64,000 bases of DNA from Thamnaconus septentrionalis (Eukaryota; Chordata; Actinopteri; Tetraodontiformes; Monacanthidae), in assembly GCA_009823395.1 (NCBI GenBank), contig CM020520.1:594501-658500 (forward strand). Direction: 5' to 3'. The position numbers and the translations under genes are program-made. The notes beneath the pieces are model-generated. The model was given only the letters and a program-made list of their open reading frames with translations, did no database searches and was not told the origin of the DNA. Positions 13,313 through 24,708 of the stretch are shown in pieces (the stretch's first letter is position 1; each line of letters opens with the position of its first letter).

Positions 13313-13453
13313 TATATATATTTTTTTTTTTTATTATTTATTTTTCATTTTCCTTTGTGTATTTGGTGTTGTATCCTTTTTAATTCTCTTTCCTTTCTTA
13401 CATGTTCGAAATAAATCAAATCAAATCAAATCAAATCAAACCTTCCGATTGAT

Positions 13454-13465
13454 TTTATTTTTATT
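13454..13465 (-). terminator. poly(A) signals for the chemokine receptor gene
   Basis: Two AATAAA hexamers can be read on the minus strand at 13454-13459 and 13460-13465, about 235 bp after the receptor stop codon and only 14 bp from the end of the LINE. Their use is inferred from position. Confidence 0.5.
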
Positions 13466-13695
13466 CGATTTTAGAAGTCACCGTGATTGCCACTGAAGGC
13501 CTGGGCGTGCCATAATTCTCCCAGATCAACGACTGCGCCACATTTAAAGGAGATGGAGACGGCCGAGCCGACAATTTAACTTGAGACGGATTGTGAAGCA
13601 CCCAATAATCCAGAAAAAAAAAACCGGCGGTACAGGAATATTTCGAGCAACCTCCTCTTTGACGGCAGACGGTTGGAGAACCGAGCGCTGTTCCC

Positions 13696-16191
13696 CTACA
13701 GGCCGTTGAGGGAGGTCTTGGTGGAGCCGGTGGTCCTGCTCTGGCTGACGGAGATGTGCTTCTTCAACGCCGGGAAGCGCTTGACCAGCATCTGCCGGAA
13801 GTAGTCCTGGAACTTCCTGCCCACAAAGGTGTAGAAGAGGGGGCAGATGCAGAAGTAGAGCGAGGCCAGGTTGCGGGTGATGTGGGCGGCGTAGCCCAAG
13901 CGCTCCTGCCCCTTGCAGCTGGAGTCGCTGCCCCGCAGCAGCTCCACCATGTTGTAGGGCATCCAGCAGAGGAAGAAGAGCAGCACGATGACAAAGATCA
14001 GCCGCATGGTCTTGAACTTGCTGGCCAACCTGGAAGACATGACGGTGATGCCGATCCGCGCGTAGCAGTAGACGATGACCACCAGGGGGAAGAACAGGAA
14101 GAGGAAGATCTGCATGTAGAACATCACGTTCCGCAGGACCTCCGTGTTCAGGAAGGGTACGTCCTGGGCGTTCTCGTCGCAGTAGGTCTTGTCGTCGAAG
14201 TGGATGAAGGTGGAGTGGAGGAGCAGGGGGTTGATGCAGGCCACGCAGCTGACCAGCCACACCACCAGGCAGGAGAGGACGGCGTAGCGCCGGCTCCTCA
14301 GCCGCGAGGCGCTGAGCGAGTAGACCACGGCCAGGTGGCGGTCGAAGGTGAGCAGGGTGAGGAAGAGCACGGAGCTGTAGAGGCCCAGGTAGTAGAGGCA
14401 GCCGTAGATCTTGCACATGGCTTTGCCTAAGGGCCACTCGGAGCTCTGCAGGTAGAAGCCCTGCAGGGGGAGGCTGCTCATGAAGAGCAGGCAGGAGACC
14501 ACCAGGTTGAGCAGCAGGATGTTGGTCACGGTGGTCAGCCTCTCGAACCTGAGGGCGGTGGGGGGGAGCGGACATGTTTGGCTTGATTTAGGATTGTTAT
14601 ATTGGTGAAAGCTTCATGGACGCCCGACAAATGCGTGAATAAAAGTGTCTGCTGGCAGGACCGTCGCCCATCGCCAGTTGGCTGCCATCCTGCACCGCCA
14701 TGTTTCTAAGGAAGCCTGGTGTGGACAAGCCAGTCCACCTGACACCTTGCATTTTGTATTTCATGAGAAACCACAATGCAATGCTGTCTTACACAATCGA
14801 GCACAAAATGGGTATTTAAAGAAGAAGGAAGTTTGCTCAGTGTCCCAGAGGCCCAAACTGGCACTGACCTTGTATTGAGCACTTCCTGTTTGATCTCTCA
14901 CTGATAACTTCATCAGCACGCAGTGTGTCAGGAACCTGCCGACTCTTCCATCACGGCCTCACTCTCATGTCTTCCAGTTGACATCATGCTAAATATTGTG
15001 CCGTCTATCCCAGTGCACTGCTCTGGGCATAGATTTTTATTTTTATCAGAAATATCATTCATTTAATATGAATTTATTTCAAGAGAATACGCGTCACATG
15101 ACGATATTAATCCCTGCAATGATGATGTGAAAGGTGCAGGCTGCCCTGACACAGACAGGTGTCTTGTGCATGAATCAAATATCAATAGGGTAAAACAATC
15201 ATGATTCAATTTTTGATATTTTATAGACTCATTTGTTTATTTACAATGGCATTTGAATGTAAATGTACCTTCAAAGGTGGCATCAATTATTGAAGTCTTT
15301 GAAGGGCAAGTTTGTCTAATTATTGATGATTACGTTTGATTACGTTTGTCCTACTTAAGACAGTTTGAATCCAGAATGATAGCCAGTTGTTCTTCAGTTG
15401 CACTGCATCACTTTAATCAGGCACTGAGGCACTTTTGACAAAATAACTCAACATAGTTTTTACAGTGTGACAGTAAAGGCCTTTGTCTTTCGTATTCTCA
15501 GTCCCACAAACCCGTCACCATAGCAACAAGTTTCCTTTTTTTTAAAAGTTCAAAAACATCATTAAAAGATAATTATATTGATATCAAAGCTGAATTTTTT
15601 TTTTTTTTTTTTTTCTAGCGAGAGTATAGCGAGAATTCATGACTTTGGACTCATCATTGAATCACAAAATAAATAGATATTCATAAGCGTTACAATGGGT
15701 GAGAAGTATGTGGATAAGAGGAATAAGAACCTGTCAGGGTTTAGACTTTGTTCTGTTGGACTTTTCAATTTAGAAAAGTTAAAGTATGATTGTGATCAGA
15801 GAAAAATACTTTTCATCCGCTCATTTCTCAGTTATGAACCATAGCAACAGGTGTTTTCCAAAGCTGACGGTGCCTCCTGATGAGGCAGCCAGCCAGCAGG
15901 TTGGCCATGAAAGCTGCTGCTGCTGCATTAAAAGCAGTCTTTTCAAAGTCCTGAAATCCTCCTCCTCATTCTGCCGTCGACTTAACTATTCCCATCTCAG
16001 GGTGTGTTTTTGTCTAGCGTGGCTTACTTGTAGATGATGACCAGGACCAGCCCGTTGCCGAGAACACTGAAGAGGAACATGAAGTAGAAGAGGAAGGCCA
16101 GCCGGGAGCCAAAGAGGTTGTCGTTGCTGGGGTCGCACGGCACGATCATCGTAAAGTTGTAGTCATAGCTGTAATACGTTGTGGTTTCCAT
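13696..16191 (-). CDS. chemokine receptor (XC/CC type), class A GPCR
   Basis: Two coding exons, 16191-16028 and 14548-13696, join in phase (split Lys codon) to give about 338 aa. The N-terminus is tyrosine- and acid-rich (YYSYDY), with an NFT glycosylation site at residue 12 and Cys19. TM1 has GNGLVL and TM2 follows LTTVTNILLLNL. The DRY motif reads DRHLAVV, TM6 has CWMPYN, and the TM7 motif reads CPLFY instead of N/DPxxY. Four extracellular Cys (N-term, TM3, ECL2 YCDE, ECL3 SSC) fit the chemokine receptor pattern. The start is the ATG at 16191, which lies just after an apparent intron 3' splice site near 16219, so a 5' UTR exon lies further upstream. It is likely a seven-TM chemokine sensor on leukocytes. 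XCR1-like or a fish-specific CCR are the best guesses, and I do not assign a symbol. Confidence 0.88.
14549..16027 (-). other. intron of the chemokine receptor gene
   Basis: The donor is AA|gtaagc at 16028/16027 and the acceptor is ctcag|GTTCGAG at 14549/14548. The interior is AT-rich with a poly-T run at about 15595-15614 and no other feature that I recognise. Confidence 0.8.
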
Positions 16192-16368
16192 TTTTGAGGA
16201 GTCGCAGAGAGGAAGGCAATCTGTCAGGAAACAAAGAAAAAAGAACAATTTCATTCAAATTCCTTCAACAAAGTTGATGTGGGAGCCGAAGCTCTGTCCA
16301 AACCTGGGGTCTCCTGGAGAGCTTCAAAGTCCAGCTGAAGCAGCACCTGACTGGAGGAGAGATTTCTG

Positions 16369-16370
<2 letters not shown>

Positions 16371-16411
<41 letters not shown>
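16371..16411. repeat. (CTG)n triplet tract
   Basis: About 13 CTG units upstream of the chemokine receptor start codon, possibly in its 5' flank. Confidence 0.95.
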
Positions 16412-16412
<1 letters not shown>

Positions 16413-17455
16413 CACAGGGCGTAGCTGTCTGAGTCACAGCGCTCACTCCGCAGCCAACCAGCTAGCCTGTCAGTCAGCGCACCACAGCAGCGGAGGAGGA
16501 GCAGTGTGTGAGGGAAGTGTGCAGGCCGGCACCGTCACAGCTGCTTCCTGTCGTCTTCTAAGGAAAATCAAGTCATTCTAGTGCACTGACGCAAGCTCAC
16601 ATGGAACAGATGAGACTGTCTCATCTTCTGATGGAGGGGTGGAGCGCAGAGTGACCAGAGTGTTTGTCCAGAAGAGGGAGTGGATGGAGAGTTCAGGCCT
16701 GGCAATGTGACCAAGAGCTCCGGGTGACTCGGAGCCAGCGACACACTTGGAATGCAAACACCAGCGTGCTTGTAGTGTGCAGTGTGCAGTGTGCACAGCC
16801 AAAGAAATCCTCAGTTTGATGAGCTTGTGGTGATGAAACAGCATCTCCATGTTTATCATCATTATTATTATTATTATTATTTTATTACTATCATTAGTGA
16901 TGTTGCTCCCTCCATCTAGGATCTCAGGACACCGTCTTCATTCCTGTCTAAAGGCACCTCCAGGATTTCTTTTGCAAATGTGCTGAACATCTGCAACCGG
17001 ATACAGAGGAGGAATGTGCAGGTCTTTCACTGTTTCCTTTACCTGCAAAAATCAATCAATCAATGCATAAATTAAGCCCGCAGTCTTTCCTAAGAAGCAT
17101 TAGTCTTGGCTGACTCCTCCGCTTGCCTTTGTGTTTCATGACCTGCGTCACTATCAGCGCTGACAATCACAATTAGTCGGAAGCATGATATTCTGCTGTA
17201 ACTGGCACTCTCTGCCTGCCAGCGACACTGTTGGCCTGAGACTCCTGTTGCTGCTCCGCCCTCCTTCAAGCCTCCTCCCAGTCACACTGGCTGAGATCAG
17301 TGGAGGCAGAAAGTTGGCAACACTGTGTCTTATATAGTGTAGGTTTATTTCTTTCAGCTAAAATAAAACCAAGTCTTACAAAACACACTGCATAATACAT
17401 AAACCTTTTCTCCAGCAATTATGAACCTTAAAAATAATAATTGTTTTGTTTTTTT

Positions 17456-17459
<4 letters not shown>

Positions 17460-17495
<36 letters not shown>
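17460..17495. repeat. (GA)n microsatellite
   Basis: Perfect GA dinucleotides preceded by an A-run. Confidence 0.95.
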
Positions 17496-17497
<2 letters not shown>

Positions 17498-18861
17498 TTT
17501 AGGATTGAATTTTAAGTTAGGCATCAAATTCAAAAGGTTTCAAGTCTTTGGAGTTTTGGTGTGATAGAGACTCAAACCAACCAGCCACTGTGTTGAGTCT
17601 CCTTATTGCTGCTGCCGCTGCTGAATGGCTTGGTGGAATGTGTACAAGTTGTTGACAGAAGAACTGGTGCAAATGGTGCACGAGCCTGCATACGGGGAGC
17701 CATGAATAGAACTGGAATTCTTCCTTCCCCAGAAACTGGGATAGGAGCCATTTCGCCTGGAAGCAAAACACTGTGGGAAGAGGAGGTGAAGAGGAGGTGA
17801 CGAGGAGTGCAAGAGGGCGGCAGCGGCTAATGCGACGCCCTCTACAGGTGATTGTTGCTAAACTCCTCCACTTGATAGCTGCTTTACGTCCATCAGTGTG
17901 CTGCTGGCTCTTCCCGCCCAGTGGTCCTCTGTGCTAACCACTTTTTGCGCGCCGCTTGTGGTTGACTGGGTGTTGTGCTGTGTGTTTGCAGCCAGAGCGA
18001 GCGCTGCAGTGAGCGCTCATGGGTGGCGACGGGATTGATTGCTACGATACGGCTGCGTTTTGCAGCGTCTCAGACCTCGCTGCTGCTGCTGCTGCCGCTG
18101 CTCAGAGCTGCATAGCAAACCTGCTTTTGACAACTGTGTGTTTGTGTTGGATTTGTGTCATGTTGTGTCTCTGCAATCCATCCAGTTTCAGAGAACGTTG
18201 CGCAATTTCACAAGAAGCGAGTGTGTTGACACCCTGTTGCATCATCAGCATGTGCTGATAAAATGTGAGATCGACCCTTTTTCTTTGCTGCCTCTTTCTT
18301 TGATGGCTATTTTGTGAATAAGCCCTAAAATTGTCTTTGCAATTTGTGCTGATCCGCACCTTACCCCAGTCTGCCTCGCTCCATTATACCGTGCCAAACA
18401 CAAAACCATCCATCCTCACATAACAGCCGGCTCAATCTCTCCCATTTACGTTATTCTTTTGACGCCGCCGAGCACAATCGCTACCAACGGCGGCTCAAAA
18501 TGAAAGTGAGAGACCTCAGCGTGGAGCTGCAGGTGTTTTCATGTCTTCTTAGTGCCGTCAGTCAGAGGAGTGAGAAGCTGACGGCCGAGTCACTCTTTAC
18601 AATCCCCCGCCTGATTTATTGACACCACGGCCACTAATGCGGCGCCTGCGTGGAGGCTGCAGGTGAGGTAAATAAAGGCTGGTGATTGGAGATGTTTATG
18701 GTAATCCTGAGATCAGCGGCGGATGAATCTGTATCACACTGCTAGACAAGCAAACAAGTGGCAACAGTAAACACGGAGCGCCGCGTGTCGCAGCGGCGGA
18801 TTAGAGAGGCGACGCCGAGGCGTGAGAGAGAAATAATGTCTTCTATACAGGACACTGCTCA

Positions 18862-18958
18862 AATATACACACATATATATATCTATATATACGTACATAA
18901 TATAAATATATAGATGTATGTATATGTATATATATACATATATGTACAGTATACATAA
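18862..18958. repeat. AT-rich (TATA/TATG) simple repeat
   Basis: Degenerate TATATA/TATATG repeat of about 95 bp, intergenic. Confidence 0.85.
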
Positions 18959-19381
18959 TCTGACACCTTGTACTTTTGCTAAATTATTCATACACTTTTT
19001 GTTGTTGTGTTTTGCTTCCTCCTTTGTGTGCTAGCCCCTGCCCCCCCAACCCCCCCACACCAAAACTGTGCTCCATCACCACCAGCAGTATCATTTGATG
19101 ATGCGACGGTTTGATGGAAATAATGTCCCTGCGTGATGGAAACATCATGTGGTGCAGCCTGGACAGGCACAGCCTTCAAGCACAGCGAGGCTCCTGATTG
19201 GTTGCCCGCTCGCGTGCATCAATCACTTCTTTTTTTTTTATCACTATCTGCATTGAATGAATCATTTACTGAATAATTTATTTAGAGACACTGTTTTTTT
19301 GTTTTGTTTTTTGCAGTCACCCACAGGGAGCCTGAAGTCTTGTTTAACTTTCATGAAATGCATGATTTCTTCTTCTTTTTT

Positions 19382-19387
19382 TTTATT
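19382..19387 (-). terminator. col21a1: candidate poly(A) signal of col21a1
   Basis: AATAAA on the minus strand about 480 bp beyond the collagen stop codon. A second AATAAA lies at 19277-19282. The 3' UTR between contains a purine-rich GGA tract (19506-19595, plus-strand reading). Assignment is by position only. Confidence 0.45.
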
Positions 19388-19869
19388 GGTCAGAATATCT
19401 TCCACCATGTTGGAGAAATTTGAAGGTTTTGGTTTTGTTGTGAGCATCACTTTTTATCTCTAAAGCATTCAGTAAACGACCTGCAATGTAAAAAGTGACT
19501 TTGATGGAAGGAGGAGGAGATGGGGGAGGAGAGGAAGGAGGAAGTGGAGGAGGAAGAGGAGGAAGAGGAGGCGGAGGAGGAGGAGGAGGAGGAGGTAGCC
19601 TGTTTTCTGGAGTGTTTCTTGTGTGTCTTGCCCAGTGAGTCCCAGTGAGTTTCTGTGTGCAGTCAGTGTGAAGCAGGTGCGCTTGCTTGGTGGCCCCTGC
19701 ACGGTGACCAGGCTCCTTGCAGCTCCTCTCAGCTGGGAACTGATCCCACCAGGCCTTCTGTCTTCTGCTTCCTGTGCAGCTGTTTCTTCCAACACCCTTT
19801 GTCATGATGAGCAGTCAAACCCTGCACGCCGCCGCCGCTGCCGCCGCCACGTCCCTCAACACACCTCGG

Positions 19870-20157
19870 TCACACGCTTGGTCCTTTGCTGTACCGCTCC
19901 CTCTGTTGGTACGTCTGGTAGCACACGGAGGCGTCGCAGGTGCCCGTTGGCCCCGGACTGCCCCGTTTGCCGGGGTCTCCCGGGGGTCCGGGCTTCCCGG
20001 GGATCCCCTGGCTGCCCGGGTGGCCGATCCCATCGAAGCCTCGGGGTCCCTGGATCCCTGCGCCGCAGGAAAGGTCACAGGAAAAGGGCGAGAGAAAAAA
20101 ATCAAAAGTAGTTTTGAATCAGAGGGAGAGAGGGGGAGAGAGGGAGAGAGGGGGAGA

Positions 20158-20201
<44 letters not shown>

Positions 20202-21785
20202 GCTGCAGTTCCTGACAACAAGTTGCTTGTTGCCTTAAACGTTGTGGTTTCAACCAAAAAAAAAGCCTGAAACACTCTCCAATAGTGTGTTTTGTTGTAG
20301 TTCTTGCTATGGTTCAGTGTTGTACACACCTGGCAGTCCCGGCGCTCCAGGTGCTCCCTGGGAACCTTCTCCTTTGCTGCCTCTCAGCCCCCTCGGTCCC
20401 GGCTCACCTGCGGGTGAAAGGGTTTTGTGGTGAAATCATTATTAAGCCTAATCAGGACTCCAGCTGCTCCTCCAGCTCAGCCACAGCTTCCTGTCCCCAA
20501 CACGGCACCACCACCACCACCAGGGCGGCGACTCTTCCAGAGGCCGAGTCCTGAGACACGACACCTGAGTGATGGATGTTCTTCCCACGACCCCCTGGTG
20601 GCAGCGGTGCCTCTCCTTGGATCCCACCTGGGCTGTCCAGGTGTCTCACCTCCTCCTGAATGTCTGTGAAGGTTCTCAGTCATCTGGCTCCTCTTCAAGT
20701 GGAAGGGTTGAGTGCAAGTCCAGTCGCCCTGACTGAACACTTCCTCTCCTCCTCAGCTCTCCACCTACTCTCACCCCTTCCTTCCCTCCCTCCTTCCCTT
20801 CCCTCCAGTCCAGCAACTGCCAAGATCAGACGTTTCCTTTGCCACCTGGCACAGCAGGGGGTCGTGTGGGTGGAGTCAGGGTGGGTGGGGGGCGGAGTCC
20901 AGCGAAGCCTTGGTTGCGTTCAGCTCGGCGGCCGTCCTCCGCTGTTGTTAAACGGTTTTTTACAGGGCGACGGCGAACGTCAAGCATCCAATTTGTCAGC
21001 CGTTGATTTTAATGGCTGATGAAAGCGGCAGTAAATTTGGCGGCGTCCCTCGTCCTGCCACTCCCCTCTTATTTACTGTCTTGTTTTTGTCGGAGACCCA
21101 CCGGCTGCCTGTCGTCCTGCTGCGGGGCTCCGGCTTCAGCGAAGCGGTGGAGCTCGTCTGAAGCCCGACGGAGTCCAGCGCCTGGAGCGGAGATCAGCAG
21201 ACGCAGGCGCTCGTACTTTACCTTTCACGCCTTCAGGGCCGTGCATCCCAGGAGGCCCGGGGTAACCCGGCGCTCCGCTCCTGCCGGGGTAGCCTGGACT
21301 TCCCATGGTGCCTTTGGGTCCCGGCGCTCCCGGCTCCCCCGGGGGTCCCTTCACACCTGGACAGGGTTCACACCTGGCAGGGGGCGCCAGCGTCTGAAGC
21401 AGTGCCGGGAGATGATCTGCAGGGGGCGGAGCCAGAGGACGCTGGGTCATCTGATTGGATGGAGGACTGGAGGAGGACCGGAGGAGCTCAGATACTCACT
21501 GCGCAGAACGTCGGTGCAGAGTTTGAGGAGGTGCTGGTCGGAGGGAGACTTGCCCTGCAACACAACATCACGCCTTTCACCTTCAGCCGAGTCTGACTGC
21601 AAAGAAGATTTCACACTTTCTGTCAACGCTCTTCTTCTCACCGGTTTTCCTGGGTATCCTGGTTGTCCCGGTTGCCCCGGCAGCCCGTCCTGTCCCGGGA
21701 ATCCCCGCGGACCCACGACTCCCACTTGGCCCCCGTCTCCCTTCCGCCCGTCAGTCCCCCGGGGCCCCGTCTCCCCACTCACTCC
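19870..21785 (-). CDS. col21a1: col21a1 exons 26-30: C-terminal helix and C-tail
   Basis: Exon 26 is 21785-21642 (48 triplet residues from GVSGET to GKP; an alternative CAG acceptor 3 nt upstream would add one Lys). Exon 27 is 21554-21500 ([18 protein letters not shown]). Exon 28 is 21416-21222 ([20 protein letters not shown], then [10 protein letters not shown]...). Exon 29 is 20407-20330 and exon 30 is 20057-19870, ending in the stop TGA. The helix interruption with KLCTDVLR and the pair RCEPC corresponds to the human VCTDVIR...NCDHC interruption. The final Cys pair CDASVC matches human CDPSLC, which supports this as the true C-terminus. Confidence 0.92.
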
Positions 21786-23237
21786 CTTCTGAAGAAGCAG
21801 GAAGCAGCAATGGAAATGTTTTCCCGGGAAAATGTGTTTATGACAGGAAGTGACAGCGAGGTTGAAATAGTTGCCCGACAAACCGAGCGGCGCCGCGAGG
21901 TTCGAGCGCTGCTGCAGCCTTCAAACTGGGCAAAGGTGACGCGTTAAACGAGTGTGAGTGCAGTCAAATGATAACAAGTTGCAAAACAATAATAATAAAA
22001 TAAGTCATTAAGTCTAGAATTTTGGAAGTGGCGCGGCGTTCCGCTGCCTCGACCAACTTTCTCTTGTATCTTCACAAATTGCCATTCTGTCGACGCCACA
22101 GTCGGCGTGTCGAGCGGATGTGCACGTCTCCCCACAGGAGAGAGGGAGGGCTTTGTGATGTATATTCCAGGCCCGGGGGGCCAGACTCCCCCGGGCCTGG
22201 GGCTATTGGCTCTGCAGCCTCCTATAGAAGCCAGGCAGTTTGACGGGCTTCACACGTCGGCGCCGGGCTAAGACAGAATGGATTATATCTAATACTGCAG
22301 GGTCTAATTCGACAAACCTCTCCTTTTCTTCCCTGGGGTCCCGCTTCGCCCTGTCGGAAGGGGAGGAGGAGAAGAAGAAAGAGCGAGAGGCAGGAATTAC
22401 AGGGAGGTGGGGTTGGGGAGGAGAGGGAGGAGAGGGAGGAGAGCGAGGGAGGAGGGAGAGAGGGAGGAGGAGATGGTTAGAAAGTTGTGCTTTTACGAAT
22501 CAAAGGCTGAGCTGCGTCGGAGGAGCTGCTCCGGCGGCGTCTCCTGTCAGAACCTCGGGCTTACACAACATTTTAGATTGCTTATTGTAATTCCTCCTCC
22601 AAAGCCTTTTATTCCCCCCGCTGTCTCCGCCGCCGCCTCGCTGTAATGCCACCAAAAGCACATCTGTGGATCTCTGTGCGCTTAAAATAAAAACAAGCAT
22701 CCAGCGGGAGGTGGCAACACCGTCTTATCTCTTATTTTTTGCCAGCTGTAAAATTAAGAACATATATCTGCGGCCGCAGTGTTTGGCTTGACACCGCTTC
22801 CTCTTTTTCCTCCCATTGTTCCGTTTTCCTGGAGAGCGGCTGCGGCCGTCTTCACGCTAGCGAGGAGGCGAGGAGAGAAACTGCTCCCCCAGGAGGACGT
22901 GTGAGGAAACAAACACTGTCCTGTGACCGCTTTGTTCAAAGAGTTGCAAAGCCAAAAGCCGCCTCGGGGAGAGGAAACACTGCCGCTTCTTTCTGCTGCC
23001 AGTTGCCTTCTTTCCCTCTGTGTGTGTGTGTGTGTGTCCTGCAGAGTGCAGGAGTGGCTTCTCTCTCTCTCTCTACCCCCCCCCCTCTCTCTCTCGCATG
23101 GCTGCCTGTCAATCTGTTGCCTCTCAGACGTGTTTTCTCGTTTGTCAGTGCAGCCTCAAATCTCTGGGGGCTGCTGCATCCATCCTCTCATCAGCACTGT
23201 GGCAAAACAACTGCTGTCACGTTGACCTCCTCCTCTG

Positions 23238-23278
<41 letters not shown>

Positions 23279-23988
23279 GGACCCCCAGTGCAAAGCAAGA
23301 TGTTTTTTGTTGCTGGCTGTGACATTTGTAACCTTCTCTCTCTGCTGTTACTCAGATGAAGATGCTTTGCAAAGATTTGCCAGTGCAGCAGCAAATTGTG
23401 AATAAGGTTGAAGAAACTTTATTTTTCTTCATTTGAATTAAATGTGCTAGCGTTTGAAGGTCACATCTTGCAAGCAGACTGCCTAAACAGTGAAGCTGTG
23501 AACTTCCTGTCGCTGATCAACCTTCCTGGCCGGCTCAGTTTGATCAATCATTAAAATACGGCTTTTAATTTGGCCAGTCAGTCTGTTGGTGTCTGTCCCA
23601 GTCATGCAGACAGTGCAGCTTACACACACACACACACACTGGTCTATATTGAGCGTCTCATGGTGCATCCAGTTCCAGTTTTCCTCCTCAGCAATGTGAA
23701 GTGCTGCTGGAGTGAGGAGGCTTTGGTTTCCTGGCGTGGAGTCACACACTTGAGTGCAAAGCAAATCAGGAAGTGCATCTGAAGACAAGCATGTCCTATT
23801 CATGCGAGCGGCGGCGGCGGCGGCACACTCGTGATTCACCACGGATGGATTTAGCCTTGAGAGTTTGTCACGTCACGTCCACGGTGGAGTCGCAGAATAC
23901 AGAGCGCCCAGCAGCGCCGCACAAAAGCTGTCCTAAACGCTGCTGCGCCAAAGCAACATGACGAGGGTGTTGGTGTGATGGAGCGTAG

Positions 23989-24025
<37 letters not shown>

Positions 24026-24136
24026 GTCATTGTGGAAAGGCGTGAAGGGGAAGCAGAGATCGATGGGTTGGAAAATCGATGCGGGCGGATCGATTCTTAA
24101 ACGCTCACCATCTGCTTGTTCCATTAAAAAGACTAT

Positions 24137-24167
<31 letters not shown>

Positions 24168-24676
24168 CCCGGGTGGGGTGGGGGTGCTCTGCCGCAGAAC
24201 TTGCAGTGTGTTTCTTCATGAGGGAATATCGGCATGAAGATGATCCTGATGTGTGTGTGTGTGGACTAATTTCTGTCGTACAGCCTCTGTTCTTTTTCTC
24301 CCATGAGTCTTGCAGTGCGTTGAATGTCCTCCTAAATGCTGCCACTTCAATCCTCCAAGGCTTCTTATGAGAAGATAACTCCTTGATAGAGGTGTTTTAT
24401 TTTAAAAGAAGAAACAAAAGAAAGAAAGGAAGGAAGTGTGCTCATGCTCATTTCTGATAGGAGAAACACGCAGCAACACAAACTTCAGACAGAGGAGAAA
24501 TACACTTTGAGAATAAATGAGCCTCTAGTATATCAGATATGTGTTGCCCTCCCTCTGCCCCGCCCCCACTGCACCCCCAGCACACTGCTACGCTGCCACC
24601 TAGTGGCGGCAGAGCGGCCCTGCACTCACCGTGGGTCCGGGGGTCCCTGGCTCTCCATCTCTGCCCTGCTCCCCCT

Positions 24677-24708
<32 letters not shown>

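Larger units (their letters stand above)
10440..13440 (+). mobile_element. degenerate L2/CR1-like non-LTR retrotransposon (LINE)
   Basis: An apurinic-type endonuclease domain is readable from about 10790 to 11440 (HFNARSL, then ISGTWL where families have SETWL, GDFDIDLL, SDHLPVF-like DHLPVF). A frameshift lies near 11090 and stops follow 11440. Most of the reverse transcriptase, including the YADD motif, is missing. Only its C-terminal part survives after 12135, followed by the GVKLWN-type word near 12750. The 3' UTR has the fish L2-type CTTCGAACATG words and ends in ATCAA pentamers at 13410-13440. A SINE interrupts the deleted middle and a second lies in the 3' UTR. The element is non-functional. 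The 5' border is approximate. Confidence 0.8.
16255..19381. other. intergenic between receptor and col21a1, repeats only
   Basis: It holds a CTG tract (16371-16411), an ATT run (16860-16880), a GA tract (17460-17495) and an AT-rich TATATG-type run (18862-18955). No coding exon is recognised. The promoter and first untranslated exon of the receptor should lie in the 16.2-17 kb part but cannot be pinpointed. Confidence 0.6.

Noticed and set aside
22150..22200. Collagen-like Gly-X-Y codons in intron 25
   Set aside because: No GT or GC donor follows and the match is explained by the GC-rich inverted repeat.
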